Positions 41,576 to 49,789 of a stretch of DNA of 64,000 bases are shown here, one piece after another. The stretch is taken from positions 3,162,001 through 3,226,000 of the forward strand of contig NZ_CP063815.1 in assembly GCF_015277895.1 (NCBI RefSeq), written 5' to 3'. Source of the DNA: Microbacterium abyssi. GTDB taxonomy: Bacteria; Actinomycetota; Actinomycetes; Actinomycetales; Microbacteriaceae. The stretch's first letter is position 1; every line of letters starts with the position of its first letter. The notes beneath the pieces were generated by a model that saw only the letters and a program-made list of their open reading frames with translations, was not told the origin of the DNA and made no database searches. The position numbers and the translations under genes are program-made.

Positions 41576-43129
41576 CTATGCGAGCGCGAGAGCCCTCCGG
41601 TGGCTGATGCGGTGACCGATCCAGAAGCCGATGGCGATCAGACCGGCCAGCGCGGTGCCCAGCATCCAGGGAAGCATCGACGGTGCGGCGCCCGCGGTCG
41701 CCGTCGCCAGCGTGCCCGACCCGTCGGCGATGAGACCGTTGCCGGCCGCGAGGTCTGCGGCGCCCGCGGCGAGCGTCCCGCCTCCCTCGGCGAGTGCGCC
41801 CGATCCTTCGGATACCGTCGCCGCCCCCTCGGCCAGCGTGCCGATGCCGGTGTCGAGATCGGCGGCTCCGCGCTGCAGAGTGGCGGTCCCTTCGGCGAGC
41901 CTCGCCGCACCGTCGTCGAGGCTCGCGGCGCCCGAGTTCAGTCGTGCGGAACCTGCGTGCAGCGTCGACGCGCCCTCGGAGAGATCCGACAGTCCGCCCG
42001 TGAGCGTGGCTGCCCCAGATGCGAGCTCGGCCGTCCCTGTCTTCAGCGGCTGCAGGCCCGTGGCGAGCTGTTCGGCGCCTGAGGACAGCTTGGCCGTGCC
42101 CGCCTTCAGCGTCTTGGCGCCCTTGAGCAGCGCCGGTGCCCCCTTCTCGGTGTCGACCAGTGCGACGGTGCCCGGCCAGCCCTTCGAGGCATCGCCGGTC
42201 ACGATCGCGTTCACCGCTCCCGCGACCTGCTGTGCGCCACCCGCCGCAGCGATCGTGCCTTTCGCGAGCTGCGGTGCAGTCTTGGCCGCCCCTGCGATGC
42301 CGTCCACTTGAGCATCGACTTCGGCGGCGAGCGTGGCGAGTCGCTGCAGCTGCGCATCTGCGGGGTTCGCAGCGGCGAGGTCGGCGAGATCGGCGGCCAG
42401 CTGCTGTGAGTTCGCCGGGGCGCCGGTCGCCGCTGCTGTGATCGCCGCAGCTGCACCGTCGCTGGCGAGGGTCTGCAGCTCAGGGGTAACGGCGTCCGAG
42501 AGCTGCGCGCTGAATCCGCTTGCCGCCCCGAGCACAGCGCTGGCGTACTGGTGTGCTCCGGCAACTCCTGCCGAGAGGCCCGTGACACCATCGAGAACCT
42601 GCTCGGCACCGGCATCCACGTCCTGCGCGCCGCCGGAGACCTTCTGCGCGCCATCGATCGCCGACCGGGCGCCAACATCAGCCTGCAACAGGCCCGAGGT
42701 CAGCCGCTGCGCCCCGGCCGCTACGGACCGCGCCCCCTCGCTCACCCGGCTCGCCCCCGATTCAGCACTGGATGCACCGACGGCGAGAGTGTCTGCCCCC
42801 GCCGCAAGAGACGCCGCGCCGGTCGAAGCGCTGAGCGCACCGTCGGCGACTTTCTGCGAACCGTCATGGGCACTCGCTGCACCTTCGGCGAGCTCCTCCG
42901 TGCCGGCGGCGAGCTTGTCGGCACCCGTCGTGAGGTCCGCCGCACCGGCGGCCAGATCGGACGAGCCGTCCTTCGCCGCGACGGTGCCATCGGACAGTTC
43001 AGCCGCACCCGCGGCGATCTTGCCTGTGGTCACGAAGAAGAGGATGACCATCGCCGCAAGCAGGATGCTGAGGACGATTGCGGTGATGCGCATGCCGTTT
43101 CCGTGCGCGTGGGATGTAGAACTCGTCAT
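41576..43129 (-). CDS. membrane protein with extended heptad (L-x-x-G-A) repeats
   Basis: A 517-residue protein with one N-terminal helix (TAIVLSILLAAMVILFFV, ~16-33), about 440 residues of seven-residue repeats such as LAAGAADLTTGADKLAAGTEEL, and a C-terminal helix (MLGTALAGLIAIGFWIG, ~488-504) with a basic tail. The repeat matches the YhgE/Pip and MmpL-type 'heptad' ectodomain, but here no ABC-2 or RND domain is attached. It should form a long helical rod spanning wall or periplasm. Function unknown. TGGAG precedes the ATG at 43129. It is divergent from the manganese-type transporter across two operator-like elements. Confidence 0.8.
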   Translation of the reverse strand: MTSSTSHAHGNGMRITAIVLSILLAAMVILFFVTTGKIAAGAAELSDGTVAAKDGSSDLAAGAADLTTGADKLAAGTEELAEGAASAHDGSQKVADGALSASTGAASLAAGADTLAVGASSAESGASRVSEGARSVAAGAQRLTSGLLQADVGARSAIDGAQKVSGGAQDVDAGAEQVLDGVTGLSAGVAGAHQYASAVLGAASGFSAQLSDAVTPELQTLASDGAAAAITAAATGAPANSQQLAADLADLAAANPADAQLQRLATLAAEVDAQVDGIAGAAKTAPQLAKGTIAAAGGAQQVAGAVNAIVTGDASKGWPGTVALVDTEKGAPALLKGAKTLKAGTAKLSSGAEQLATGLQPLKTGTAELASGAATLTGGLSDLSEGASTLHAGSARLNSGAASLDDGAARLAEGTATLQRGAADLDTGIGTLAEGAATVSEGSGALAEGGGTLAAGAADLAAGNGLIADGSGTLATATAGAAPSMLPWMLGTALAGLIAIGFWIGHRISHRRALALA

Positions 43130-43268
43130 TGAGGACTCCAAGGGTCGGTGGCGTCGTCGCCATCGGTGAGCGTATGGCCGTCCTGCTCGCACGCCCCGGA
43201 CTTTGCGCATGGAAACCAGGTTTCTCTTCAGGTGGTACTCAGTTTTATGTCGCTAGTCCACAAACGTG

Positions 43269-43285
43269 GTTGACCTGCGGTCAAC
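43269..43285. promoter_or_regulatory. perfect 7-3-7 palindrome
   Basis: GTTGACC-TGC-GGTCAAC, with no mismatch, lies between two divergent genes, 140 bases before the repeat-rich membrane gene and 65 bases before the metal transporter. It contains TTGACC on both strands and could be an operator for a regulator encoded elsewhere, or part of a -35 region. Confidence 0.55.
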
Positions 43286-43314
43286 AGCGCATGACCGCCG
43301 CGCGCGGCGTCGCC

Positions 43315-43360
43315 TTGTTTTCGGCACGCCTAAAAGCTAGATTTTCGGTGTGCCTAAAAG
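43315..43360 (+). promoter_or_regulatory. two tandem metal-repressor palindromes with leaderless promoter
   Basis: TTTTCGGCACGCCTAAAAG (43318-43336) and TTTTCGGTGTGCCTAAAAG (43342-43360) differ at three bases, are each nearly palindromic (TTTT-N-GGC...GCC-N-AAAA) and are spaced 24 bp apart. They resemble DtxR/MntR-family sites. The second covers the GTG start (43350). Between and over them lie -35-like TTGTTT (43315-43320) and -10 TAGATT (43338-43343), 17 bp apart, with the start codon six bases past the -10. Confidence 0.8.
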
Positions 43361-44282
43361 TGTTCCTCGGGGGCTCGCGCTCGTCGCGGTGGCAGCCGCC
43401 GCTCTCACCGGGTGCACGGGCCCGGATCCCGCGTCGCCCGACGACCGTCCTGTCGTTCTGACGACCTTCACGGTGCTCGCCGACATCGCGCAGAACGTCG
43501 CCGGCGATCACCTGCGCGTGGAGTCGATCACCAAGGCCGGCGCCGAGATCCACGGGTATGAGCCGACCCCCGGCGACGTGCGCCAGGCCACCGACGCCGA
43601 ACTGATCCTGGACAACGGCCTGAATCTGGAGGCCTGGTTCGCGCAGTTCGTCGACTCGGTGCACGTGCCGCACGTCGTCGTCTCGGACGGCGTCGAGGTG
43701 ATGGACATCACGGAGGACGCGTACGCCGGCACGCCCAACCCGCACGCCTGGATGAGTCCACTGAACGTGCAGCTATACGTCGACAACATCGCCACCGCGT
43801 TCGCCGAGCTCGACCCATCGCACGCCGAGGAGTTCGCCGCGAACGCCGACGCGTACAAGAGCGAACTACAGCAGGTGCAGGACGATCTGGTCGCCGAACT
43901 GGCCGTGCTGCCGCAGAGCCAGCGAGCACTGGTGACGTGCGAGGGTGCGTTCTCGTACCTCGCACGCGACGCCGATCTCGCAGAGGCGTACATCTGGCCC
44001 GTGAACGCCGAGCAGCAGGCGACGCCGCGGCAGATCGCCGCGACCATCGAGTTCGTGAACGACAACGACGTGCCGGCGGTGTTCTGCGAGTCGACCGTGT
44101 CGGATCGTGCCATGCAGCAGGTGGTCGAGGCAACCGGCGCCGACTTCGGCGGCATCCTCTACGTCGACTCGCTGTCGACGCCCGACGGCCCGGTGCCCAC
44201 TTACCTCGACCTGCTCCGGCACGACGCCGACGCGATCGTCGCCGGCCTCACCGCGCGAGCGGACGGGGCAAGCGGATCATGA
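43350..44282 (+). CDS. manganese/iron-type ABC transporter substrate-binding lipoprotein
   Basis: A 310-residue cluster 9 binding protein of the PsaA/MntA/SitA kind. Lipobox LTGC at about residues 19-22. Metal-ligand segments: TTFTVLADIAQNVAGD, EIHGYEPTPGDVRQ (first His), NPHAWMSPLNVQLYV (second His), CEGAFSYLARD and the Glu/Asp ligands in VFCESTVSDRAM and LYVDSLS. It lacks the His-rich loop of ZnuA, favouring Mn2+ or Fe2+ over zinc. The start is GTG at 43350; the mRNA appears leaderless and under a double operator. Confidence 0.9.
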   Translation: MPKSVPRGLALVAVAAAALTGCTGPDPASPDDRPVVLTTFTVLADIAQNVAGDHLRVESITKAGAEIHGYEPTPGDVRQATDAELILDNGLNLEAWFAQFVDSVHVPHVVVSDGVEVMDITEDAYAGTPNPHAWMSPLNVQLYVDNIATAFAELDPSHAEEFAANADAYKSELQQVQDDLVAELAVLPQSQRALVTCEGAFSYLARDADLAEAYIWPVNAEQQATPRQIAATIEFVNDNDVPAVFCESTVSDRAMQQVVEATGADFGGILYVDSLSTPDGPVPTYLDLLRHDADAIVAGLTARADGASGS

Positions 44283-44998
44283 GCAGCATCGAGGTCGCGG
44301 GCGCGACCGTCCGGTACGGCGACGTCCTCGCGCTCGAGGATGTGTCCCTGACGGTCGAGCCCGGTCGCGTCACCGGGCTGATCGGCATGAACGGCTCCGG
44401 AAAGTCGACGCTGTTCAAGACGATTCTGGGGCTGGTGCATCCGGCATCCGGAACCGTCTCGATCGACGGCGGCGACCCGGCATCCGCTCGCAGGCGCGGC
44501 CGCATCGGGTACGTGCCGCAGAGCGAGGATGTCGACTGGGCGTTCCCCGTCTCGGTCCGCGACGTCGTCATGATGGGCCGGTACGGGCGGCAGGGTTTCC
44601 TGCGACGCGCGCGACCAGCGGATCGGGATGCCGTCGCCGACGCCCTCGAGCGCGTCGAGCTCACGGATCTCGCCGACCGGCAGATCGGGCAGCTGTCCGG
44701 CGGACAGCGCAAACGCGCGTTCGTCGCGCGCGGCATCGCCCAGGGTGCCGGCATCCTGCTGCTCGACGAGCCGTTCGCGGGCGTCGACAAGCGCAGTGAG
44801 GCGACGATCGTCCGGCTGCTCCGCGAGCTCGCCGCGGCGGGCAGCACCGTGCTGGTGTCGACGCATGATCTGCACGCGCTGCCCTCGCTCGCCGACGAGG
44901 CCGTGCTGCTGCTGCGGCGGGTGCTGTTCCACGGATCGGTGGATGAGGCGCTGGAGCCTTCGCAGCTCGCGCGGGCCTTCGGGTTGGAGGCGCCATGA
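44279..44998 (+). CDS. manganese/iron-type ABC transporter ATP-binding protein
   Basis: A 239-residue ABC ATPase with Walker A GMNGSGKST, Q-loop VPQSEDVDW (the family-typical PQ..DVDW), signature LSGGQRKRAFVARG, Walker B ILLLDEPFAGVD and H-loop VSTHD. VDW after the Q-loop is usual for Mn/Fe/Zn importers. The ATG at 44279 overlaps the binding-protein stop (ATGA). It energises uptake by the permease encoded next. Confidence 0.93.
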   Translation: MSSIEVAGATVRYGDVLALEDVSLTVEPGRVTGLIGMNGSGKSTLFKTILGLVHPASGTVSIDGGDPASARRRGRIGYVPQSEDVDWAFPVSVRDVVMMGRYGRQGFLRRARPADRDAVADALERVELTDLADRQIGQLSGGQRKRAFVARGIAQGAGILLLDEPFAGVDKRSEATIVRLLRELAAAGSTVLVSTHDLHALPSLADEAVLLLRRVLFHGSVDEALEPSQLARAFGLEAP

Positions 44999-45867
44999 TC
45001 CTCGACTGGATTCTCGAACCGCTGCAGTACGACTTCATGGTGCGGGCGCTGGTGACGACGGTGATCGCGGCGATCGTCTGCGCGCTGCTGTCATGCTGGC
45101 TGGTGCTGGTCGGCTGGTCGCTGATGGGCGACGCCGTCTCGCACGCGGTGCTGCCGGGCGTCGTTCTCGCCTACGTGCTCGGGGCGCCGTTCGCGATCGG
45201 CGCACTCGTGTTCGGGCTGCTGGCGGTCGCGCTGATCGGGCTGATCCGCGGCACGAGCCGGGTGAAGGAGGATGCCGCGATCGGCATCGTGTTCAGCACC
45301 CTGTTCGCCCTCGGACTGGTGATGATCTCGATGACGCCCAGTCAGACCGATCTGAATCACATCATCTTCGGGAACATCCTCGGCGTATCGGATGCCGACC
45401 TCGTGCAGATCGGCATCCTCGCGGCGGTCGCGTTCACCGTGCTCATCGTCAAGCGCCGCGACCTCACGCTGTACGCGTTCGATCCGACGCACGCGTTCGC
45501 GATCGGCCTGTCGCCGCGAATGCTGGGCGCGCTGCTGCTCGGAGTGCTGGCGCTGACCGCGGTCGTCGCGCTGCAGGTGGTCGGCGTCGTGCTCGTGGTG
45601 GCGATGCTCATCATCCCCGGTGCGACGGCGTATCTGCTGACGGATCGGTTCGGGCGGATGCTGGTGATCGCACCCGTCCTCTCGGCGGTGTGCAGCGTCG
45701 TGGGGATCTATCTCAGCTACTGGATCGACGCGGCATCCGGCGGACTCGTCGTCGTCGTGCAGGGGTGCGTGTTCGCGCTCGTGTACCTGTTCTCGCCGCG
45801 GCAGGGAGTGATCGGGAAGCGCTGGCGCGCGCGGCGGGCTGCGGCTTCAGTGGCTTCGACTCGCTGA
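44995..45867 (+). CDS. manganese/iron-type ABC transporter permease
   Basis: A 290-residue ABC-3 permease with about eight helices; LVGWSLMGDAVSHAVLPGVVLAY is the family's characteristic DAVSHAVLPG motif, and LLVVAMLIIPGATAYLLTDR-like sequence near the end matches MntB/SitC. The ATG overlaps the upstream stop by four bases. The last residues and stop codon lie inside a copy of the dispersed repeat (45851-45922), so the C-terminus may have been altered by it. Confidence 0.92.
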   Translation: MILDWILEPLQYDFMVRALVTTVIAAIVCALLSCWLVLVGWSLMGDAVSHAVLPGVVLAYVLGAPFAIGALVFGLLAVALIGLIRGTSRVKEDAAIGIVFSTLFALGLVMISMTPSQTDLNHIIFGNILGVSDADLVQIGILAAVAFTVLIVKRRDLTLYAFDPTHAFAIGLSPRMLGALLLGVLALTAVVALQVVGVVLVVAMLIIPGATAYLLTDRFGRMLVIAPVLSAVCSVVGIYLSYWIDAASGGLVVVVQGCVFALVYLFSPRQGVIGKRWRARRAAASVASTR

Positions 45868-45922
45868 CGTTCACTCACCCTGTTTCGTCTGCGGCGGCTG
45901 CCCACCTCCGCTCAACGACCCG
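45851..45922. repeat. dispersed repeat, copy D
   Basis: TGGCTTCGACTCGCTGACG through CACCCTGTTTCGTCTGCGG to CCGCTCAACGACCCGC. It resembles copy B1 (24719-24786). It supplies the stop codon of the permease gene and fills the gap to the convergent PLP-lyase gene. Confidence 0.75.
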
Positions 45923-45927
45923 CTGTT

Positions 45928-47118
45928 TCAGCCCTGCCGGACGGTTTCGACGTCCACGCGGGCGAAGGCCTGGGCGAGATCGGCGATGAGATCCGCCGGA
46001 TTCTCCAGACCGATCGAGAGACGCAGCACGTCGGCATCCGGTCGTGCATCCGCGGGCACCGGACGATGCGTGAGCGCCGCTGGGTGCTGGATGAGCGAGT
46101 CCACGCCGCCCAGCGAGACCGCGTGGGTGAACAGCTCCACCGCGGACGCCACCGCACTCGCCGACGCGTACCCTCCCCGCATCCGCATGGCGATCATCGC
46201 TCCCGTCCCGCGCATCTGCCGATCGAGGATCCCGAGCGGGTCACCGTCGAGCCCGGGGAAGAACACCTCGTCGATCTCGGGCCGATCGATCAGCCACTGC
46301 ACGAGCTGCCGCGCGTTCTCCTGCTGCTGACGCATCCGCACCGGCAACGTCGTGAGACCGCGGTGCAGCAGGTACGCGCCGAGCGGGTGCAGCAGGCCGC
46401 CGGTCACGGCACGCACCCTGCGCAGCGCCTCGGCGATCTCCTCGCTGCAGGCGACGACGCCGGCGATCACGTCACCGTGCCCGCCGAGGTACTTCGTCGC
46501 ACTGTGCAGCGACATCGCCGCGCCGTGGTCGAGCGGGTTCTGCAGGACCGGCGTCGCGAACGTGTTGTCGACGACGACCGGCACGCCTCCCGCCGCCGTG
46601 ACGACAGCGGCGATGTCGACGAGGTCGAGCGTCGGGTTCGCGGGGGTCTCCATGACGACGAGACCGGTGTCGTGGCGGATGCTGACGCCCACCTCCGACG
46701 GGTGGCAGAAGGTCGTCTCGGTGCCGAGCAGCCCCGTGCCCAGCAGATGATCGGTGCCGCCGTAGAGCGGTCGCACCGCGACGACGTGTCGCCTGCCGGT
46801 CGCGGATGTCATCGCAAGGATCACCGCGGTCATCGCGGCCATGCCCGACGAGAACGCGACTGCGGCCTCGGCATGCTCCATCTCGGCGAGCGCGTCCTCG
46901 AACCGCGCGACGGTGGGATTCCACAGCCGCGCATAGACCAGGCTGCCGTCCTCGATCGGACGGCCGCCGCCCGCCATCGCCTCGTACGAATCACCGCCGC
47001 GCTCGACATCTGGCAGCGGATTCGTGGTGGACAGATCTATCGGCAGGGCGTGCACGCCGAGTGCGGCGAGGTCGCCGCGTCCGCTGTGCACGGCGACGGT
47101 GTCGGGATGCAGACTCAT
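45928..47118 (-). CDS. trans-sulfuration-type PLP lyase
   Basis: A 396-residue Cys/Met-metabolism PLP enzyme (cystathionine gamma-synthase / methionine gamma-lyase family). Segments: VYARLWNPTVARFEDALAEMEHAE, AFSSGMAAMTAVI, VVVDNTFATPVLQNPLDHGA, PLP-Lys in SLHSATKYLGGHGDVIAGV, and SLGGVDSLIQHPAALTHR near the C-terminus. It may cleave methionine, homocysteine or cystathionine; sequence alone does not decide. ATG at 47118. The divergent Lrp-type gene is probably its regulator. Confidence 0.88.
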   Translation of the reverse strand: MSLHPDTVAVHSGRGDLAALGVHALPIDLSTTNPLPDVERGGDSYEAMAGGGRPIEDGSLVYARLWNPTVARFEDALAEMEHAEAAVAFSSGMAAMTAVILAMTSATGRRHVVAVRPLYGGTDHLLGTGLLGTETTFCHPSEVGVSIRHDTGLVVMETPANPTLDLVDIAAVVTAAGGVPVVVDNTFATPVLQNPLDHGAAMSLHSATKYLGGHGDVIAGVVACSEEIAEALRRVRAVTGGLLHPLGAYLLHRGLTTLPVRMRQQQENARQLVQWLIDRPEIDEVFFPGLDGDPLGILDRQMRGTGAMIAMRMRGGYASASAVASAVELFTHAVSLGGVDSLIQHPAALTHRPVPADARPDADVLRLSIGLENPADLIADLAQAFARVDVETVRQG

Positions 47119-47136
47119 ACCCCCACGTTGCCGGAA

Positions 47137-47153
47137 TCCCAATGACGATGGGA
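47137..47153. promoter_or_regulatory. candidate Lrp operator
   Basis: TCCCA-N7-TGGGA within the 88-bp gap between the PLP-lyase gene and the divergent lrp-type gene. Five-base arms only; tentative. Confidence 0.35.
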
Positions 47154-47206
47154 GAATTCGACAGCATCCGCCGCTAACGCGGCCTGAATGGCGTTCTTCA
47201 GCAAAG

Positions 47207-47698
47207 ATGCGCACCATGGAGGCGATGAGGTTGGCGAAAGCACAACTCGACGAGCTCGACCTGGAGATCCTCGCCGCGCTCAGCGCGCGCGCCGACCTCA
47301 CCAACAAGGCGCTCGCGCAGCAGCTCGGGCTCGCGGAATCCACCTGCGCGCACCGCGTGCGGGGTCTGCGCGATCGTGGCATCATCCGCGACAGCCGCAT
47401 CCGGCTCGATGCGACGGCGCTCGGCTACCCGCTGGAGGCGATCATCAAGGTGCGGCTTGCCAACCACACCGGCGAGAAGGTCAACGCGCTGTTCGACGCG
47501 CTCGTCGCGACGCCGAGGGTGCTGCAGGTGTTCCACGTCGCCGGGGTCGACGATTTCCTCGTGCACGTCGCCGTGCAGGATGCCGCGGCCCTCCGCGACA
47601 TCGTCCTGGAGCACATCACGGTGCATCCGGTGGTCCGCGGCACCGAGACCCAGCTGGTGTTCGAACTGCGCGACGGCCGCGGGATGCTGAACAGCTGA
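47207..47698 (+). CDS. Lrp/AsnC-family transcriptional regulator
   Basis: A 163-residue Lrp-type protein. The N-terminal winged HTH is LDELDLEILAALSARADLTNKALAQQLGLAESTCAHRVRGLRDRGII. The C-terminal RAM (amino-acid binding) domain runs from PLEAIIKVRLA to VFHVAGVDDFLVHVAVQD. In-frame ATGs at 47207, 47216 and 47225 are all possible; the last has GGAGG nearby. It is divergent from a methionine/cystathionine-type lyase, so it probably senses an amino acid and controls that enzyme. Confidence 0.88.
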   Translation: MRTMEAMRLAKAQLDELDLEILAALSARADLTNKALAQQLGLAESTCAHRVRGLRDRGIIRDSRIRLDATALGYPLEAIIKVRLANHTGEKVNALFDALVATPRVLQVFHVAGVDDFLVHVAVQDAAALRDIVLEHITVHPVVRGTETQLVFELRDGRGMLNS

Positions 47699-47725
47699 GG
47701 CGGCTTCGACTCCCTGAAACGACCC

Positions 47726-49198
47726 TCAGCGACGGAGCAGCTTCTTCCACCTCCGCTGCACGACCACCGGCACGGCCTGCGTGACCACGGCATCCACGTT
47801 CAGCGAGCTGTTGTCAGGGCCCACGAGGGCGATCGGCGTAGTGAGGGTCGGCTCGAGCGGATCGACCGGCATCTTCGCCAGCGCCCGATGCGCGCGCACG
47901 TACGCCGGGATGAGGATCACGACAGCGCCGACCCAGGCCAGCGGGTTGCTCATCGCGACGCCGGCGAAGCTGAGCACTGCGCCGAGCACGACGGCTGCAC
48001 CCACGCGCATGAACAGTTCGACGACGCCGGTGATGGTCGGGATCATCGCCTGCCCGAGGCCCTGCAGCGCACCGCGAAGCACGAACAGCACGCCGAGCAG
48101 CGCGTAGGTCGATCCGTTGATGATGAGCATCAGGTGCGCGAGCTCGACGACCTCGTCCGAGCCTTCGCCCACGAACAGCCGCACCAGGTGCGTGCCGAAC
48201 GCGATGAGCACGACGCCGAGCAGGAGCGAGGCGATGATGGCCATCACGGTGGCCTGCTTCACTCCGGTGCGGATGCGGTCAGGACGCCTGCCGCCGAAGT
48301 TCTGCGCCACGTACATCGAGACGGCGAGGCCGAGGGACGCGAGGAGCGCCGTGGCAAGGCTGTCCACGCGTGACGCGGTCGTGTACGCCGCGACGGCTTC
48401 CGCGCCGAGGACGTTGAGCGCCACCTGCACGACGAGTGTTCCGATCGCGATGATGGAGGCCTGGAATCCCATCGGCAGTCCGAGTCGCAGATGGTCGGCG
48501 ATGTCGTTCTTGGTGACCTTCCAGTCGGCGCGCCGCACGTGCAGAACCGGCATCCGGCGCCTGACGAACTCGAGGCACAGCAGCACCGACACCGCCTGCG
48601 CGACCACCGTCGCCAGGGCTGCCCCCGCGACTCCCCAGCCGACGGGCCCGACCAGCACGATGACGAGCACGACGTTCAGCGCGCAGGCGATCGTCAGGAA
48701 GATCAGCGGCGTCTTCGAGTCGCCGATAGCGCGGATGATCGCGGACAGATAGTTGAAGAACATGGTCGCGCCGCCTCCGAGGAAGCTCACCTGCGTGAAC
48801 AGGGTCGCCTCGGCGAGCAGCTCAGGGGGTGTGCGCATGAGCACGAGGACCGGTTCGGCGAGCAGCGGGCCGCCGACCGTGATGAGGATGCTGGCGACCG
48901 CCGAGAGCAGCGTGCCGGTGGCGACCGAGCGGCGGACTGCCGCGGCATCCTTCGCACCGAACGCCTGCGCAGTCGGAATGGCGAAACCGCTCGTCATGCC
49001 CCACGCGAAGCCGAGCAGCAGGAACAGCAGGCTGCCGGTGGCACCGACGGCGGCGAGAGAGTTCACGCCGAGCTCACGCCCGACCACGATCGTGTCGACG
49101 ACCTGGTAGAGCTGCTGCACGACGTTGCCGATGAGCAGCGGCACGGAGAATGCGAGGATGACGCGCCAGGGGCGGCCCGTGGTGAGGGAGGTGGCCAT
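47726..49198 (-). CDS. MATE family efflux transporter
   Basis: A 490-residue MATE exporter with twelve predicted helices in two halves. Characteristic segments: NVVQQLYQVVDTIVVGRELGVNSLAAVGATG, AIIRAIGDSKTPLIFL, and in the second half LGAEAVAAYTTASRVDSLA and FVLRGALQGLGQAMIPTI. The C-terminal ~45 residues are cytoplasmic and end KKLLRR. These proteins extrude cationic drugs or metabolites in exchange for Na+ or H+. The gene stands alone; no regulator is adjacent. Confidence 0.9.
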   Translation of the reverse strand: MATSLTTGRPWRVILAFSVPLLIGNVVQQLYQVVDTIVVGRELGVNSLAAVGATGSLLFLLLGFAWGMTSGFAIPTAQAFGAKDAAAVRRSVATGTLLSAVASILITVGGPLLAEPVLVLMRTPPELLAEATLFTQVSFLGGGATMFFNYLSAIIRAIGDSKTPLIFLTIACALNVVLVIVLVGPVGWGVAGAALATVVAQAVSVLLCLEFVRRRMPVLHVRRADWKVTKNDIADHLRLGLPMGFQASIIAIGTLVVQVALNVLGAEAVAAYTTASRVDSLATALLASLGLAVSMYVAQNFGGRRPDRIRTGVKQATVMAIIASLLLGVVLIAFGTHLVRLFVGEGSDEVVELAHLMLIINGSTYALLGVLFVLRGALQGLGQAMIPTITGVVELFMRVGAAVVLGAVLSFAGVAMSNPLAWVGAVVILIPAYVRAHRALAKMPVDPLEPTLTTPIALVGPDNSSLNVDAVVTQAVPVVVQRRWKKLLRR

Positions 49199-49263
49199 AC
49201 GGGGAAAGGGCTTCCGGAACGAAGATCGGGGGATCGGACGCCGGCGACCGGCGGGCGATCAGT

Positions 49264-49656
49264 CTATCGAATCGATTCGGGGCCAACAGTGCGGACGCCG
49301 CCGATTCGCCGGGGCGCCGTGGGTGCCGCAGGAGCCGCTGCGGCGGCCACCGGTTCGGACTTGGGGCGCGCCTCGAATCTGCGGACCACGGGGCGCGCGA
49401 AGGCTCCCAGCAGAAGCGCCGCAACGAGACCGCCGGCTGCGACGAGCGCCGGAATCCACTGTCCGGAGAAGCCGGACGTCAGGCTCAGCATCGCTGCCCC
49501 GATCCACACCGCCGCCGCTCCGCCGGCCACGCCCGGGGCTCCGACTGCGAGCGCGACGACCACGACGATCGCGCACATCAGGGCGAGTCCTGCTCCCGCG
49601 AGTCCGATCCACAGGAAGACCTCTGCAAGGTCGCGCACCACACCGATCGTTGACAT
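49264..49656 (-). CDS. small membrane protein of unknown function
   Basis: A 130-residue protein with three hydrophobic helices (AEVFLWIGLAGAGLALMCAIVVVVALAVGA, GAAAVWIGAAMLSLTSGF, WIPALVAAGGLVAALLLGAF) and an Ala/Pro-rich cytoplasmic tail ending GGVRTVGPESIR. A G-rich ribosome site precedes the ATG at 49656. No family recognised; not clearly linked to its neighbours. Confidence 0.7.
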   Translation of the reverse strand: MSTIGVVRDLAEVFLWIGLAGAGLALMCAIVVVVALAVGAPGVAGGAAAVWIGAAMLSLTSGFSGQWIPALVAAGGLVAALLLGAFARPVVRRFEARPKSEPVAAAAAPAAPTAPRRIGGVRTVGPESIR

Positions 49657-49789
49657 TCTGACCCCCCGGTCGCCTCCGTCACTCTCAAGGTACGTACTTC
49701 GCGACGCCCCCGCATCAGCCGAAAGGATGATGTTACGGAAACGGGTCCGAGAAGCCGCCGCAGCGCGCGCAGGAGGCCATGATGGAGGG

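Noticed and set aside
41600..43100. Repetitive DNA that might be a CRISPR or satellite array
   Set aside because: The periodicity is 21 bp and in frame, fully explained by the seven-residue protein repeat; no constant repeat/spacer pattern.
43937..44278. N-terminal extension of the ABC ATPase
   Set aside because: It overlaps the binding-protein gene; the ATG at 44279 sits in the ATGA junction and gives the normal family length.
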